Source: WJLG01 sp964602485 (GTDB lineage Bacteria; Patescibacteriota; Patescibacteriia; Patescibacteriales; WJLG01). From it: 12,505 bases of DNA. Made by a program: the position numbers and the translations under genes. Location of the stretch: positions 1-12,505 of the forward strand of contig CAZRQU010000021.1 of NCBI GenBank assembly GCA_964602485.1, given 5' to 3'. The notes under the pieces are model-generated. The model was not told the DNA's origin. It saw nothing but the letters and a program-made list of their open reading frames with translations, and made no database searches. This document shows positions 1-4,740 of this stretch, piece after piece (position 1 is the first letter of the stretch; each line of letters opens with the position of its first letter).

Positions 1-44
1 TTTACAAACAGCATAGTTGTTTTTTACCCGTGTCTACTAAACAG

Positions 45-71
45 GTCCCAGTTCAATGGGACGGTCTTTTT
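45..71 (+). terminator. Possible intrinsic terminator of an upstream transcript
   Basis: A 6-bp perfect stem (GTCCCA at 45-50 with TGGGAC at 57-62) has the 6-nt loop GTTCAA. After a 4-nt offset it is followed by a run of five T at 67-71. It would end a transcript entering from the left edge of the window. The offset between stem and T-run is longer than ideal, so the call is tentative. A tRNA T-arm was considered because of GTTCAA, but the spacing of the closing pair does not fit. Confidence 0.4.
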
Positions 72-92
72 GTTATTGTATTGTAATGTGAA

Positions 93-176
93 GTTGACTA
101 ATATTAGCAAGAGATATTAGTTAACTATCTTAAGGGGTTCGGTGCCCCCAAGATAATTAAATATAGCATATATTTA
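93..176. repeat. Three successive inverted repeats, two mutually exclusive
   Basis: Three inverted repeats follow each other. The first pairs 93-104 with 114-125 (12 bp including one G-T pair, 9-nt loop). The second pairs 121-131 with 150-160 (10 of 11 positions), topped by GGGG 134-137 with CCCC 146-149. The third pairs 158-165 with 169-176 (8 bp, 3-nt loop). The first and second share bases 121-125, so only one can form at a time, as in attenuator or antiterminator pairs. None is followed by a T-run, so none is a simple intrinsic terminator. The stretch 1-273 contains no credible ORF. Confidence 0.5.
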
Positions 177-177
177 T

Positions 178-224
178 AATTATGTCAATAGTTGATTGAC
201 ATAATTTAATTTTAGTGGTATCAA
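178..224 (+). promoter_or_regulatory. Promoter with overlapping operator-like palindrome
   Basis: A perfect 12-bp inverted repeat (178-189 and 195-206, 5-nt spacer AGTTG) contains the -35 box TTGACA (196-201) in its right arm. A 17-nt spacer leads to TATCAA (219-224) as a plausible -10. Transcription would start near 231 and give a leader of about 43 nt before the ATG at 274. The dyad over the -35 box is what one expects of a repressor operator, but the protein that binds it is unknown. The -10 is imperfect; the -35 and spacing are good. Confidence 0.6.
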
Positions 225-273
225 TATATGAAATTAGGTTCTTTATTCTCAAACATAATTCAAAGGAGCCAGT

Positions 274-618
274 ATGCCCAATGTAGAAGTTCGCGGTTTT
301 GGCATAGGACCGATCGGTATCATTCGGGGTTTGTCAATGGCCAAAAAAGTGCGCCAAGCCCTAACTAATACGGCCGATCTGCAGGTAAGGAAGATAGGCC
401 AAGAGGCTATTACTGATGTGATCCCTTCAAGTGCTCGTTTTTGCAAGGATGGGAAAAGGGCTCCGTACCTGCGGATAAACAATACTTCAGGTAAAGAGGA
501 GAACGACATGATCCTTTTAGCCTTATCCAGGGCCGGTATCGGTTTGGATTGCGAGATCGCCCATCTAAAGGATTTCATTGAAGGTGAAAAAGTACTGCGT
601 ATAATAGAAGGTCATTGA
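274..618 (+). CDS. Small protein of 114 aa, possible tautomerase-like fold
   Basis: I do not recognise this gene with certainty. The start is fixed by a strong Shine-Dalgarno AAAGGAG (262-268) 5 nt before the ATG. The protein begins Met-Pro followed by a short strand-like segment (VEVRG), then a helix-like segment around residues 18-33, a strand-like segment near 43-55, a second strand (PYLRI, about 64-68), a helix (about 75-88) and a final strand. Pro-2 followed by this beta-alpha-beta order recalls the tautomerase/MIF superfamily, in which the amino-terminal proline is catalytic after Met removal. That is a resemblance of layout, not a motif match. No signal peptide or membrane segment is seen. 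It forms a single-gene unit with its own promoter, an operator-like dyad and a terminator (641-669), so it is probably individually regulated. Coding status is likely; function is unknown. Confidence 0.75.
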   Translation: MPNVEVRGFGIGPIGIIRGLSMAKKVRQALTNTADLQVRKIGQEAITDVIPSSARFCKDGKRAPYLRINNTSGKEENDMILLALSRAGIGLDCEIAHLKDFIEGEKVLRIIEGH

Positions 619-640
619 TCATTGTGGCCAAAAAGATATG

Positions 641-669
641 ACCGGGCTTGCTTGCGAGTTCGGTTTTTT
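641..669 (+). terminator. Intrinsic terminator after the 114-aa gene
   Basis: ACCGGGCT (641-648) pairs with AGTTCGGT (657-664) over 8 positions, two of them G-U, around an 8-nt loop. The stem runs straight into T at 664-669. It lies 22 nt after the stop codon of the 114-aa gene, the expected place. Confidence 0.75.
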
Positions 670-683
670 AATTCACTTTGACG

Positions 684-712
684 TTTACAGTTTTTTTGAA
701 ATAAGTTATAAT
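684..712 (+). promoter_or_regulatory. Strong sigma-70-type promoter of candidate small RNA 1
   Basis: TTTACA (684-689), a 17-nt spacer, then a perfect TATAAT (707-712). It lies just after the preceding terminator. No credible gene follows before the next terminator at 841-865, which suggests it drives a noncoding RNA starting near 719. Confidence 0.7.
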
Positions 713-718
713 ATAAAT

Positions 719-865
719 AAGAAATAAAAAAACAAAAATAAAAAGCAAAGTCGCTTTAGAAGGAAGACAAAGATCGTTCAAGGAAGATGCACCTGCGCGA
801 CTTGGCATTAGTTCCCCAAAGAGTCACTATTTATGTTTCTAAAAGCCCGGCAAAACCGGGCTTTT
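719..865 (+). ncRNA. Candidate small RNA of about 147 nt
   Basis: This stretch is bounded by a good promoter (684-712) and a 10-bp intrinsic terminator (841-865) and holds no convincing ORF. A 31-codon frame from ATG 787 runs through the terminator, and its ribosome site is too close to the ATG. AAGTCGC (748-754) pairs with GCGACTT (797-803), enclosing a purine-rich segment in which AAGGAAGA occurs twice (760-767 and 780-787). An alternative helix pairs GAC 799-801 with GTC 823-825 and TTGG 802-805 with CCAA 816-819, competing with the first. I see no signature of SRP RNA, RNase P RNA, tmRNA or tRNA. It could instead be an attenuated leader for the downstream mazG-like gene, but that gene has its own promoter. 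The 5' end is inferred from the promoter only. Confidence 0.5.
841..865 (+). terminator. Intrinsic terminator of candidate small RNA 1
   Basis: A perfect 10-bp stem, AAAAGCCCGG (841-850) with CCGGGCTTTT (856-865), has a 5-nt loop CAAAA. The 3' arm ends in TTTT followed by ACTTATAT. The stem is strong and the T-run short. The A-rich 5' arm means it may also work in the opposite direction. Confidence 0.8.
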
Positions 866-899
866 ACTTATATATTAGGTAAAAAAACATTAAAGAACC

Positions 900-927
900 T
901 TGATTTTTAGGATAGTATCGGTATAAT
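900..927 (+). promoter_or_regulatory. Promoter of the MazG-like gene
   Basis: TTGATT (900-905), a 16-nt spacer, then TATAAT (922-927). The predicted start is near 934, giving a leader of about 46 nt. The leader contains GGAGAG (943-948), which is too far (about 31 nt) from the ATG at 980 to act as a ribosome site without folding. Confidence 0.6.
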
Positions 928-979
928 GTAAGTGCTTTCTTCGGAGAGTTTTATTTTAATTCAAAAGAATAAATGATCT

Positions 980-1339
980 ATGATCACTATCAAAGAAGCA
1001 CAAGACCTAATAAAAGAATTCGATAAAATAAGAAATTGGGATAATTTTTATCCCTTGGAAGTCTTCGCCAACATAAACAAGGAGATAGGGGAGATATGGA
1101 AGACTTTGGCCTGGGAAGATAATGATAAAAAAGAAGAGATAGCCAAAGAGAATAAACAGAAGATAGAAAACGATATCGGCGATCTGCTTTTTCTTGCCTT
1201 GAGATTGGCCAATCAATTTAATGTTGACACTGAAAGAGGATTGAGAAATTCATTAAAAGACCTTAAAAAAAGATTCCCCATAGATTCAGAGGAAAACGAA
1301 AAAAAGAAAATAGAAACACTCCTCAAAAAGATAAGCTAG
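980..1339 (+). CDS. MazG-like nucleotide pyrophosphohydrolase
   Basis: A 119-aa protein of the all-alpha MazG/NTP-PPase superfamily, which hydrolyses (d)NTPs to the monophosphate and pyrophosphate using Mg2+ and often cleans non-canonical nucleotides from the pool. The metal motif is visible: E35-x-x-E38 (NKEIGEIW), then D65-x-x-D68 (NDIGDLLF) 26 residues later. These are followed by the conserved FLALRLANQFNVD segment (71-83) with E85, R89 and the terminal KKRF (96-99). The usual signature is ExxE then ExxD; here the third acidic residue is Asp. The length fits a single-domain, presumably dimeric or tetrameric, member rather than the duplicated E. coli MazG. An in-frame stop 4 bp upstream fixes the earliest ATG at 980; there is no good Shine-Dalgarno. 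It stands alone, with its own promoter and terminator. Confidence 0.85.
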   Translation: MITIKEAQDLIKEFDKIRNWDNFYPLEVFANINKEIGEIWKTLAWEDNDKKEEIAKENKQKIENDIGDLLFLALRLANQFNVDTERGLRNSLKDLKKRFPIDSEENEKKKIETLLKKIS

Positions 1340-1340
1340 T

Positions 1341-1374
1341 AATAATACCTCCTTCAACAAGGAGGTATTATTTT
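1341..1374 (+). terminator. Very strong intrinsic terminator after the MazG-like gene
   Basis: A perfect 14-bp inverted repeat pairs 1341-1354 with 1359-1372 around a 4-nt loop CAAC. It starts 1 nt after the stop codon and ends in TTTT (1371-1374). Because the 5' arm begins with A-rich sequence, it could also work for transcripts from the right. The 3' arm contains AAGGAGG, a Shine-Dalgarno-like sequence locked in the stem. Confidence 0.85.
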
Positions 1375-1393
1375 AGATCATTGATCCTTATTT

Positions 1394-1493
1394 NNNNNNN
1401 NNNNNNNNNNNNNNNNNNNNNNNNNNNNNNNNNNNNNNNNNNNNNNNNNNNNNNNNNNNNNNNNNNNNNNNNNNNNNNNNNNNNNNNNNNNNN
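1394..1493. other. Assembly gap of exactly 100 N
   Basis: One hundred consecutive N is a conventional placeholder for a scaffold join of unknown length. The sequence on the two sides is therefore linked only by scaffolding, and an unknown amount of sequence, possibly with genes, may be missing. Confidence 0.97.
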
Positions 1494-1497
1494 AAAG

Positions 1498-1526
1498 TTG
1501 ATTGTTTGCCTGTTTAAAGGTAAAAT
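1498..1526 (+). promoter_or_regulatory. Promoter placed for a leaderless mRNA
   Basis: TTGATT (1498-1503), a 17-nt spacer, and TAAAAT (1521-1526). The -10 ends 6 nt before the ATG at 1533, so the predicted first transcribed base is the A of the start codon. AAAGG at 1516-1520 would be upstream of the transcript start and so could not serve as a ribosome site. Confidence 0.55.
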
Positions 1527-1532
1527 TCAAGT

Positions 1533-3674
1533 ATGAGGTCAGAAAAGCTTAAAAAAATTTTGGCGCTTCTGGTTCTGGGCGCGACCTCCCTTGTTTTTCA
1601 GATAATATTGATCAGAGAGCTCATAACCAGCTTCTACGGCAACGAGCTGTTCATAAGTTTGGTTTTGGCTTTTTGGCTTATCAGTACAGGCTTTGGCAGC
1701 CTGTTTTTTGCTGAGATAATAAGTGAACGCTTTAAAGGAAGATCGGTGTTTTTCTATTCCTTGGCGCCTTTTGTGTTCTTCTTGAGCCTGATGTTGGCTC
1801 GTTTATCCAGAATGGTCCTAGGTGGCGGGGGAGTGATGCCCAATCTGATATTGGCCTCCCTTTGGGCTCTGGCAGTCGTCTTTCCTTTGGGGGTGGTGGT
1901 TGGTGCTTTGTTCGTTTTTTTGGCTGGAGGGTTGTCTTTCAAGAAAGAGCAAAGCGTGAGCCTGGCCTATGTAGCCGAAAGTTTAGGGTTCTTTATTGGA
2001 GCTTTGGTCTTTGACCTTTTTTTGTTCAGGTTTTCCGGCCTGGAAGTGGTTTTATTGGCAGCTTCTTTAATATTTTTGACCTTGGCTATCTTTCGATCAA
2101 AGAATTTGAAATTGACATTTTTGTTCTTGGCGATCTTTATTGTTTCAATATTTCTCTTTGTTAAGTCTGAGCCTTTAGATCGCAAGCTCGACAGCTGGCG
2201 CTACCCCGGGTCGGATCTGATCATTTCCTCCAATACGAGATATGGGTCTGTGCAAACGGTTCGATCTTCGAATGGGATCGATCTCTATCAGAACGGAAAT
2301 CTTTCCGATAGATTCCCCAACACTTTTCATAATGAATCAATGGTTCACCTGCCAATGGCGGCGATTAAGGAGCTTAAGCAGGTTCTGGTCATTGGCAATG
2401 CTTTTACAGGCATAATAGATGAACTTGAAAAATATTCGCCAAAGAAGATAAGTTACCTGGAAATGGATAAAGAATATATAAACCAGGCGCAAAGAGCAGG
2501 TTTTGATATTCCTTCCAATGTTGAGGTTATAAACGAAGATTTTAATGATCTTTTGCAGGGAAGTGATGAAATTTTCGATCTGATCATTGTAAATCATTCT
2601 GATCCGGTAACATTGAGCGATAATCGCTATTTTACGGATGAATTCTTCGCTTTGGCCTCTGAACATCTTTCTTTAGAGGGTATTCTTTGCTTGAAATTAA
2701 ACACTGCCCCAAAGCTTTCTGCCAGCACCTTAGAAGAGATAATGGGCACTACCTACGCAACTCTTAAAAGAGCCTTTGATTGGGTTATGCCCTTGCCTGA
2801 GGATAATATCGTCTTCTTAGCTAGCCGTAAGAACGACGTGATCATAGATTGGAAGGCTGTATACGATCGGGATAAGACGCTTGCCCTTAACAATGAATAC
2901 CTAACCCCAGATCTTATAAAATGGCGTTTTTATAGCGACCGTACTGAAGAGGCCCACTTGGGTCTATCTGCTGATCCAGGCAAAGTGAACTCCTACTTTA
3001 AGCCAACTCTTTTTTACCAACAGTTGGTTTTCTTCTTAGGTGATTCCAAGGCCGGGAATTTTTTCGGCTGGCTGATCTTCTTTTTCGTTATTCTTTTTGG
3101 TCTGGCCTTGTGGCTGGTCCGCGGACGTGGCAAAGACAAGATACTTTTACTATCCATTTCCGCAGCCGTAGAATTCTCTTTACTCGCCTTCGAAGTGATG
3201 CTGATCATGATATTCCAAGCCTATCACGGTTACATTTACGGCCAGCTTAGCTTAATGATATCTTTAGTTCTCTTAGGGATCGCGGCCGGCAGTCTTTTGT
3301 CTTGCCGGCTTTTGCAGAAGATAGAGCCTGTTAGACTTTTGCGTCTGTCCACTTTTTTCATATTCTTGTGTTTTTCCGCTTTCTTGTTCTTAGTTTGGGG
3401 TTTTGAATATCTTTTAGGATCAGTTCACGTCTATCTACTTTCCAGTTTTGCTATATCTTTGGCTGTCGGCACTAAATTTCCGGTAATAAATAAGCTTTAT
3501 CTAAAAGAAGGCTCCCGCTTGGGAGCCATTTATGGTATAGATCTTTTTGGAGCCTCTATCGGGGCTTTAGCTGCCAGTATAGTGATAATACCGATGTTCG
3601 GAGTAGTTTCCGGTTTGCTTTTTTTGTCGCTCTTGTGTTTGGCCGCTTTTTCCATCTCGCTTGATATAGACTAA
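1533..3674 (+). CDS. Membrane protein with spermidine-synthase-like domain
   Basis: A 713-aa protein of the membrane-fused spermidine-synthase-like type. Residues about 9-210 hold some seven hydrophobic segments, about 220-435 a soluble Rossmann methyltransferase-like domain, and about 508-710 a second membrane block of six or so segments. The Rossmann domain has IGNAFTG (287-293) where classical SpeE has IGGGDG, the acidic strand end YLEMD (308-312), and VNHSDP (353-358) where SpeE has the catalytic D-x-x-DP. Asn354 replaces the proton-accepting Asp. FHNESMVHLP (265-274) is the family's conserved lead-in. The last third has GTKFP (646-650) and a glycine-rich GASIGALAAS segment. Classical polyamine synthesis is therefore doubtful; from memory, membrane-fused relatives often carry this Asp change. 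The substrate is unknown. It is preceded by the scaffold gap and convergent with the acylphosphatase gene (8-nt gap). Confidence 0.85.
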   Translation: MRSEKLKKILALLVLGATSLVFQIILIRELITSFYGNELFISLVLAFWLISTGFGSLFFAEIISERFKGRSVFFYSLAPFVFFLSLMLARLSRMVLGGGGVMPNLILASLWALAVVFPLGVVVGALFVFLAGGLSFKKEQSVSLAYVAESLGFFIGALVFDLFLFRFSGLEVVLLAASLIFLTLAIFRSKNLKLTFLFLAIFIVSIFLFVKSEPLDRKLDSWRYPGSDLIISSNTRYGSVQTVRSSNGIDLYQNGNLSDRFPNTFHNESMVHLPMAAIKELKQVLVIGNAFTGIIDELEKYSPKKISYLEMDKEYINQAQRAGFDIPSNVEVINEDFNDLLQGSDEIFDLIIVNHSDPVTLSDNRYFTDEFFALASEHLSLEGILCLKLNTAPKLSASTLEEIMGTTYATLKRAFDWVMPLPEDNIVFLASRKNDVIIDWKAVYDRDKTLALNNEYLTPDLIKWRFYSDRTEEAHLGLSADPGKVNSYFKPTLFYQQLVFFLGDSKAGNFFGWLIFFFVILFGLALWLVRGRGKDKILLLSISAAVEFSLLAFEVMLIMIFQAYHGYIYGQLSLMISLVLLGIAAGSLLSCRLLQKIEPVRLLRLSTFFIFLCFSAFLFLVWGFEYLLGSVHVYLLSSFAISLAVGTKFPVINKLYLKEGSRLGAIYGIDLFGASIGALAASIVIIPMFGVVSGLLFLSLLCLAAFSISLDID

Positions 3675-3682
3675 AAACACCT

Positions 3683-3955
3683 TTATTGTATTATTTCAAA
3701 ATCCTCATAGGTCTTGGTTGTTTGTTCAAAAGAGTGGTCGACTTTTTCCACTGAAGCTGATGGCGGTCCTTGGCGACACCAAGACAATAATTCTCTTAAC
3801 TTTTCTTCATCTCCTTGAGCTTCAACACTAACAGAGCCATCCGGCTCATTCTTTACCCAACCGGACAGTCCCAGCTTTAAAGCTTTTTTTTTGGTGGAAA
3901 CTCGAAAAAACACTCCTTGGACCACCCCTTTTATGTTTATGGATATATGATGCAT
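3683..3955 (-). CDS. acyP: Acylphosphatase
   Basis: A 90-aa protein of the usual acylphosphatase length; it hydrolyses acyl phosphates such as carbamoyl or acetyl phosphate in the cytoplasm. The signature KGVVQGVFFR (9-18) holds the phosphate-binding loop and catalytic Arg18. GWVKNEPDGSV (32-42) holds catalytic Asn36 and the second signature, and VEAQGDEE (44-51) follows as in the family. The gene runs against the membrane protein gene with 8 nt between stop codons and no visible terminator in the gap, so transcripts probably read into each other. Upstream on the minus strand there is no Shine-Dalgarno; a -10 box ends 6 nt before the ATG, suggesting a leaderless mRNA. All key residues are present, so it should be active. 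Confidence 0.93.
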   Translation of the reverse strand: MHHISINIKGVVQGVFFRVSTKKKALKLGLSGWVKNEPDGSVSVEAQGDEEKLRELLSWCRQGPPSASVEKVDHSFEQTTKTYEDFEIIQ

Positions 3956-3961
3956 ATATCC

Positions 3962-3991
3962 ATTTTATCATAGAGGGACTTTTGTTGACAA
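3962..3991 (-). promoter_or_regulatory. Acylphosphatase promoter, leaderless geometry
   Basis: On the minus strand, TTGTCA (3991-3986), an 18-nt spacer, then TAAAAT (3967-3962), followed by six bases and the ATG at 3955-3953. The predicted start of transcription coincides with the start codon. The -35 overlaps the -35 of the divergent promoter for the 72-aa gene. Confidence 0.55.
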
Positions 3992-4013
3992 AAAATATAT
4001 TTCGTGTTATTAA
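3985..4013 (+). promoter_or_regulatory. Promoter of the 72-aa gene, extended -10
   Basis: A perfect TTGACA (3985-3990), a 17-nt spacer, and TATTAA (4008-4013) preceded by TG at 4005-4006 (extended -10 form). The predicted start is near 4020, leaving a leader of about 44 nt with a strong Shine-Dalgarno. It is divergent from, and shares its -35 region with, the acylphosphatase promoter. Confidence 0.6.
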
Positions 4014-4063
4014 GAACAGAAAACCAAGCACCTTAACCTTAAATTTTATCAAGGAGGAAGCCA

Positions 4064-4282
4064 ATGGAATCATATCAGGTCAATGATGTTGCCAGGAAGT
4101 ATGTCGAGCTTGACCCAGATGAAGCAGTTACTGCCGAAGAGGTCTTTGCTTACGCTCGCGACCATGAAGCAATAGTGGTCGCAGACGACAAGGAAGAGGT
4201 TCTGATATCTTTTGACGGATCCTTGCGACTGCTTTCGCTCAAGGAGTTGAGAGAAAGGCTTGATCCTTTTACCAAGGAATAG
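4064..4282 (+). CDS. Small acidic protein of unknown function, 72 aa
   Basis: I do not recognise this protein. The start is well supported by AAGGAGG (4051-4057), 6 nt before the ATG. The product is strongly acidic in its first two thirds (for example ELDPDEAVTAEE, 15-26), with a strand-like AIVVADD (36-42), a strand-like EEVLISFDGS (44-53) and a basic/acidic amphipathic helix LKELRERLD (59-67). It has no signal peptide, membrane segment or cysteines, so it is probably a small cytoplasmic protein. The single-gene unit has its own promoter and terminator (4304-4336) and is divergent from the acylphosphatase gene. The good ribosome site suggests high expression. The layout could suit a small regulator or adaptor, but there is no direct evidence for either. 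Confidence 0.8.
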   Translation: MESYQVNDVARKYVELDPDEAVTAEEVFAYARDHEAIVVADDKEEVLISFDGSLRLLSLKELRERLDPFTKE

Positions 4283-4303
4283 GGATACTTTTTCACCGCC
4301 CTG

Positions 4304-4336
4304 GACCCGTTAATTTTTTGCGGGTCTTTTTATTTT
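4304..4336 (+). terminator. Intrinsic terminator after the 72-aa gene
   Basis: GACCCG (4304-4309) pairs with CGGGTC (4321-4326), with an 11-nt T-rich loop, and is followed by TTTTTATTTT (4327-4336). It lies 22 nt after the stop codon. The 100 nt that follow (4337-4438) show only a short hairpin (AAAGC 4361-4365 with GCTTT 4372-4376) and no gene. Confidence 0.8.
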
Positions 4337-4438
4337 AATATTAGATAATTATTTACATAGAAAGCTTCAATGCTTTGGTTGGATGCCGATGTATCCCGCC
4401 CTCTTTTTAAGGATTTCGACTCATGAAGCAGTTGACTA

Positions 4439-4467
4439 TTGACAAAAGTTGATATTTTTTATAGATT
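4439..4467 (+). promoter_or_regulatory. Promoter of candidate structured RNA 2
   Basis: A perfect TTGACA (4439-4444), then TAGATT (4462-4467) after 17 nt, or TATAGA (4460-4465) after 15 nt. The predicted start is near 4472. No ORF with a ribosome site follows; the transcript would run to the strong terminator at 4654-4704. Confidence 0.55.
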
Positions 4468-4471
4468 TAGA

Positions 4472-4704
4472 TCACAAAGTCCGCCTCCAGTTTGACTAGT
4501 TAACGGTCTTTTCCGGAGGCACTGAGAGTATTTTGTGGCTTTCTTCTTCTCTTGGTGCTTTCACACCTCCTTTTGTTTGAGTGAAATGAACGAAACCGAG
4601 AACGGTCGGACGAACAACGCGACAAGCGAAGCGGGTTCGGAGGCGGTCATCAAAGGGTCTTTTCGTTTGCCAATATGTGCAAACGGAGAGGCCCTATTTT
4701 TTTT
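4472..4704 (+). ncRNA. Candidate structured noncoding RNA of about 230 nt
   Basis: The unit has its own promoter and a 17-bp intrinsic terminator. Its two forward frames (4535-4750, and 4675 into the next gene) read through the terminator and lack ribosome sites, so I take them as non-coding. Local structure: CACAAA (4473-4478) with TTTGTG (4532-4537) encloses GCCTCC (4483-4488) with GGAGGC (4515-4520). GGTG (4554-4557) pairs with CACC (4564-4567), and CCGA (4596-4599) with TCGG (4606-4609). A competing long-range helix pairs CCGCCTCC (4481-4488) with GGAGGCGG (4639-4646). ACCTCCTTT (4565-4573) equals the 16S rRNA anti-Shine-Dalgarno stretch. I found no recognisable motif of RNase P, tmRNA, SRP, T-box or common riboswitches. 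It could be a standalone RNA or, less likely, a leader of the following glycosyltransferase operon, which has its own -10 after the terminator. Confidence 0.55.
4654..4704 (+). terminator. Strong intrinsic terminator of structured RNA 2
   Basis: A 17-pair stem is formed by AGGGTC (4654-4659) with GGCCCT (4690-4695, one G-U), TTTT with GAGA (4660-4663 with 4686-4689, alternating U-A and U-G), and CGTTTGC (4664-4670) with GCAAACG (4679-4685). The loop is 8 nt, and eight T follow (4697-4704). Confidence 0.9.
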
Positions 4705-4725
4705 ATTTATCATCAGCCTTATATT

Positions 4726-4734
4726 TGCTATAAT
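4726..4734 (+). promoter_or_regulatory. Extended -10 promoter of the surface operon, leaderless
   Basis: TGC followed by a perfect TATAAT (4726-4734) is an extended -10 element, with only a weak -35 (TTTATC, 4706-4711). The -10 ends 6 nt before ATG 4741, so the transcript should begin at the start codon. This supports ATG 4741 over the in-frame ATG at 4675, which lies inside the terminator stem of the preceding RNA. Confidence 0.65.
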
Positions 4735-4740
4735 AAGAGC

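Noticed and set aside
45..65. tRNA T-arm because of GTTCAA between complementary arms
   Set aside because: The stem-loop spacing is wrong: the pairs close two bases too early and no acceptor, D or anticodon arms are found upstream.
719..865. SRP RNA, from GGAAG-type motifs in small RNA 1
   Set aside because: The tetraloop-adjacent GGAAGCAGC block and its partner CAGG segment are not present, and the enclosing helix is only 7 bp.
787..882. 31-codon ORF starting at ATG 787
   Set aside because: It runs through a perfect terminator hairpin, and its only ribosome-site-like sequence directly abuts the ATG.
4031..4057. Hairpin masking the Shine-Dalgarno of the 72-aa gene (CCTT 4037-4040 with AAGG 4051-4054)
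   Set aside because: Only 4 bp with a 10-nt loop; too weak to claim regulation.
4479..4530. RNase P RNA (AAAGTCCG) or TPP riboswitch (CTGAGAG) in structured RNA 2
   Set aside because: Only short fragments match. The other conserved parts of either family, such as the second P4 strand or the second TPP sensor arm, are not found.
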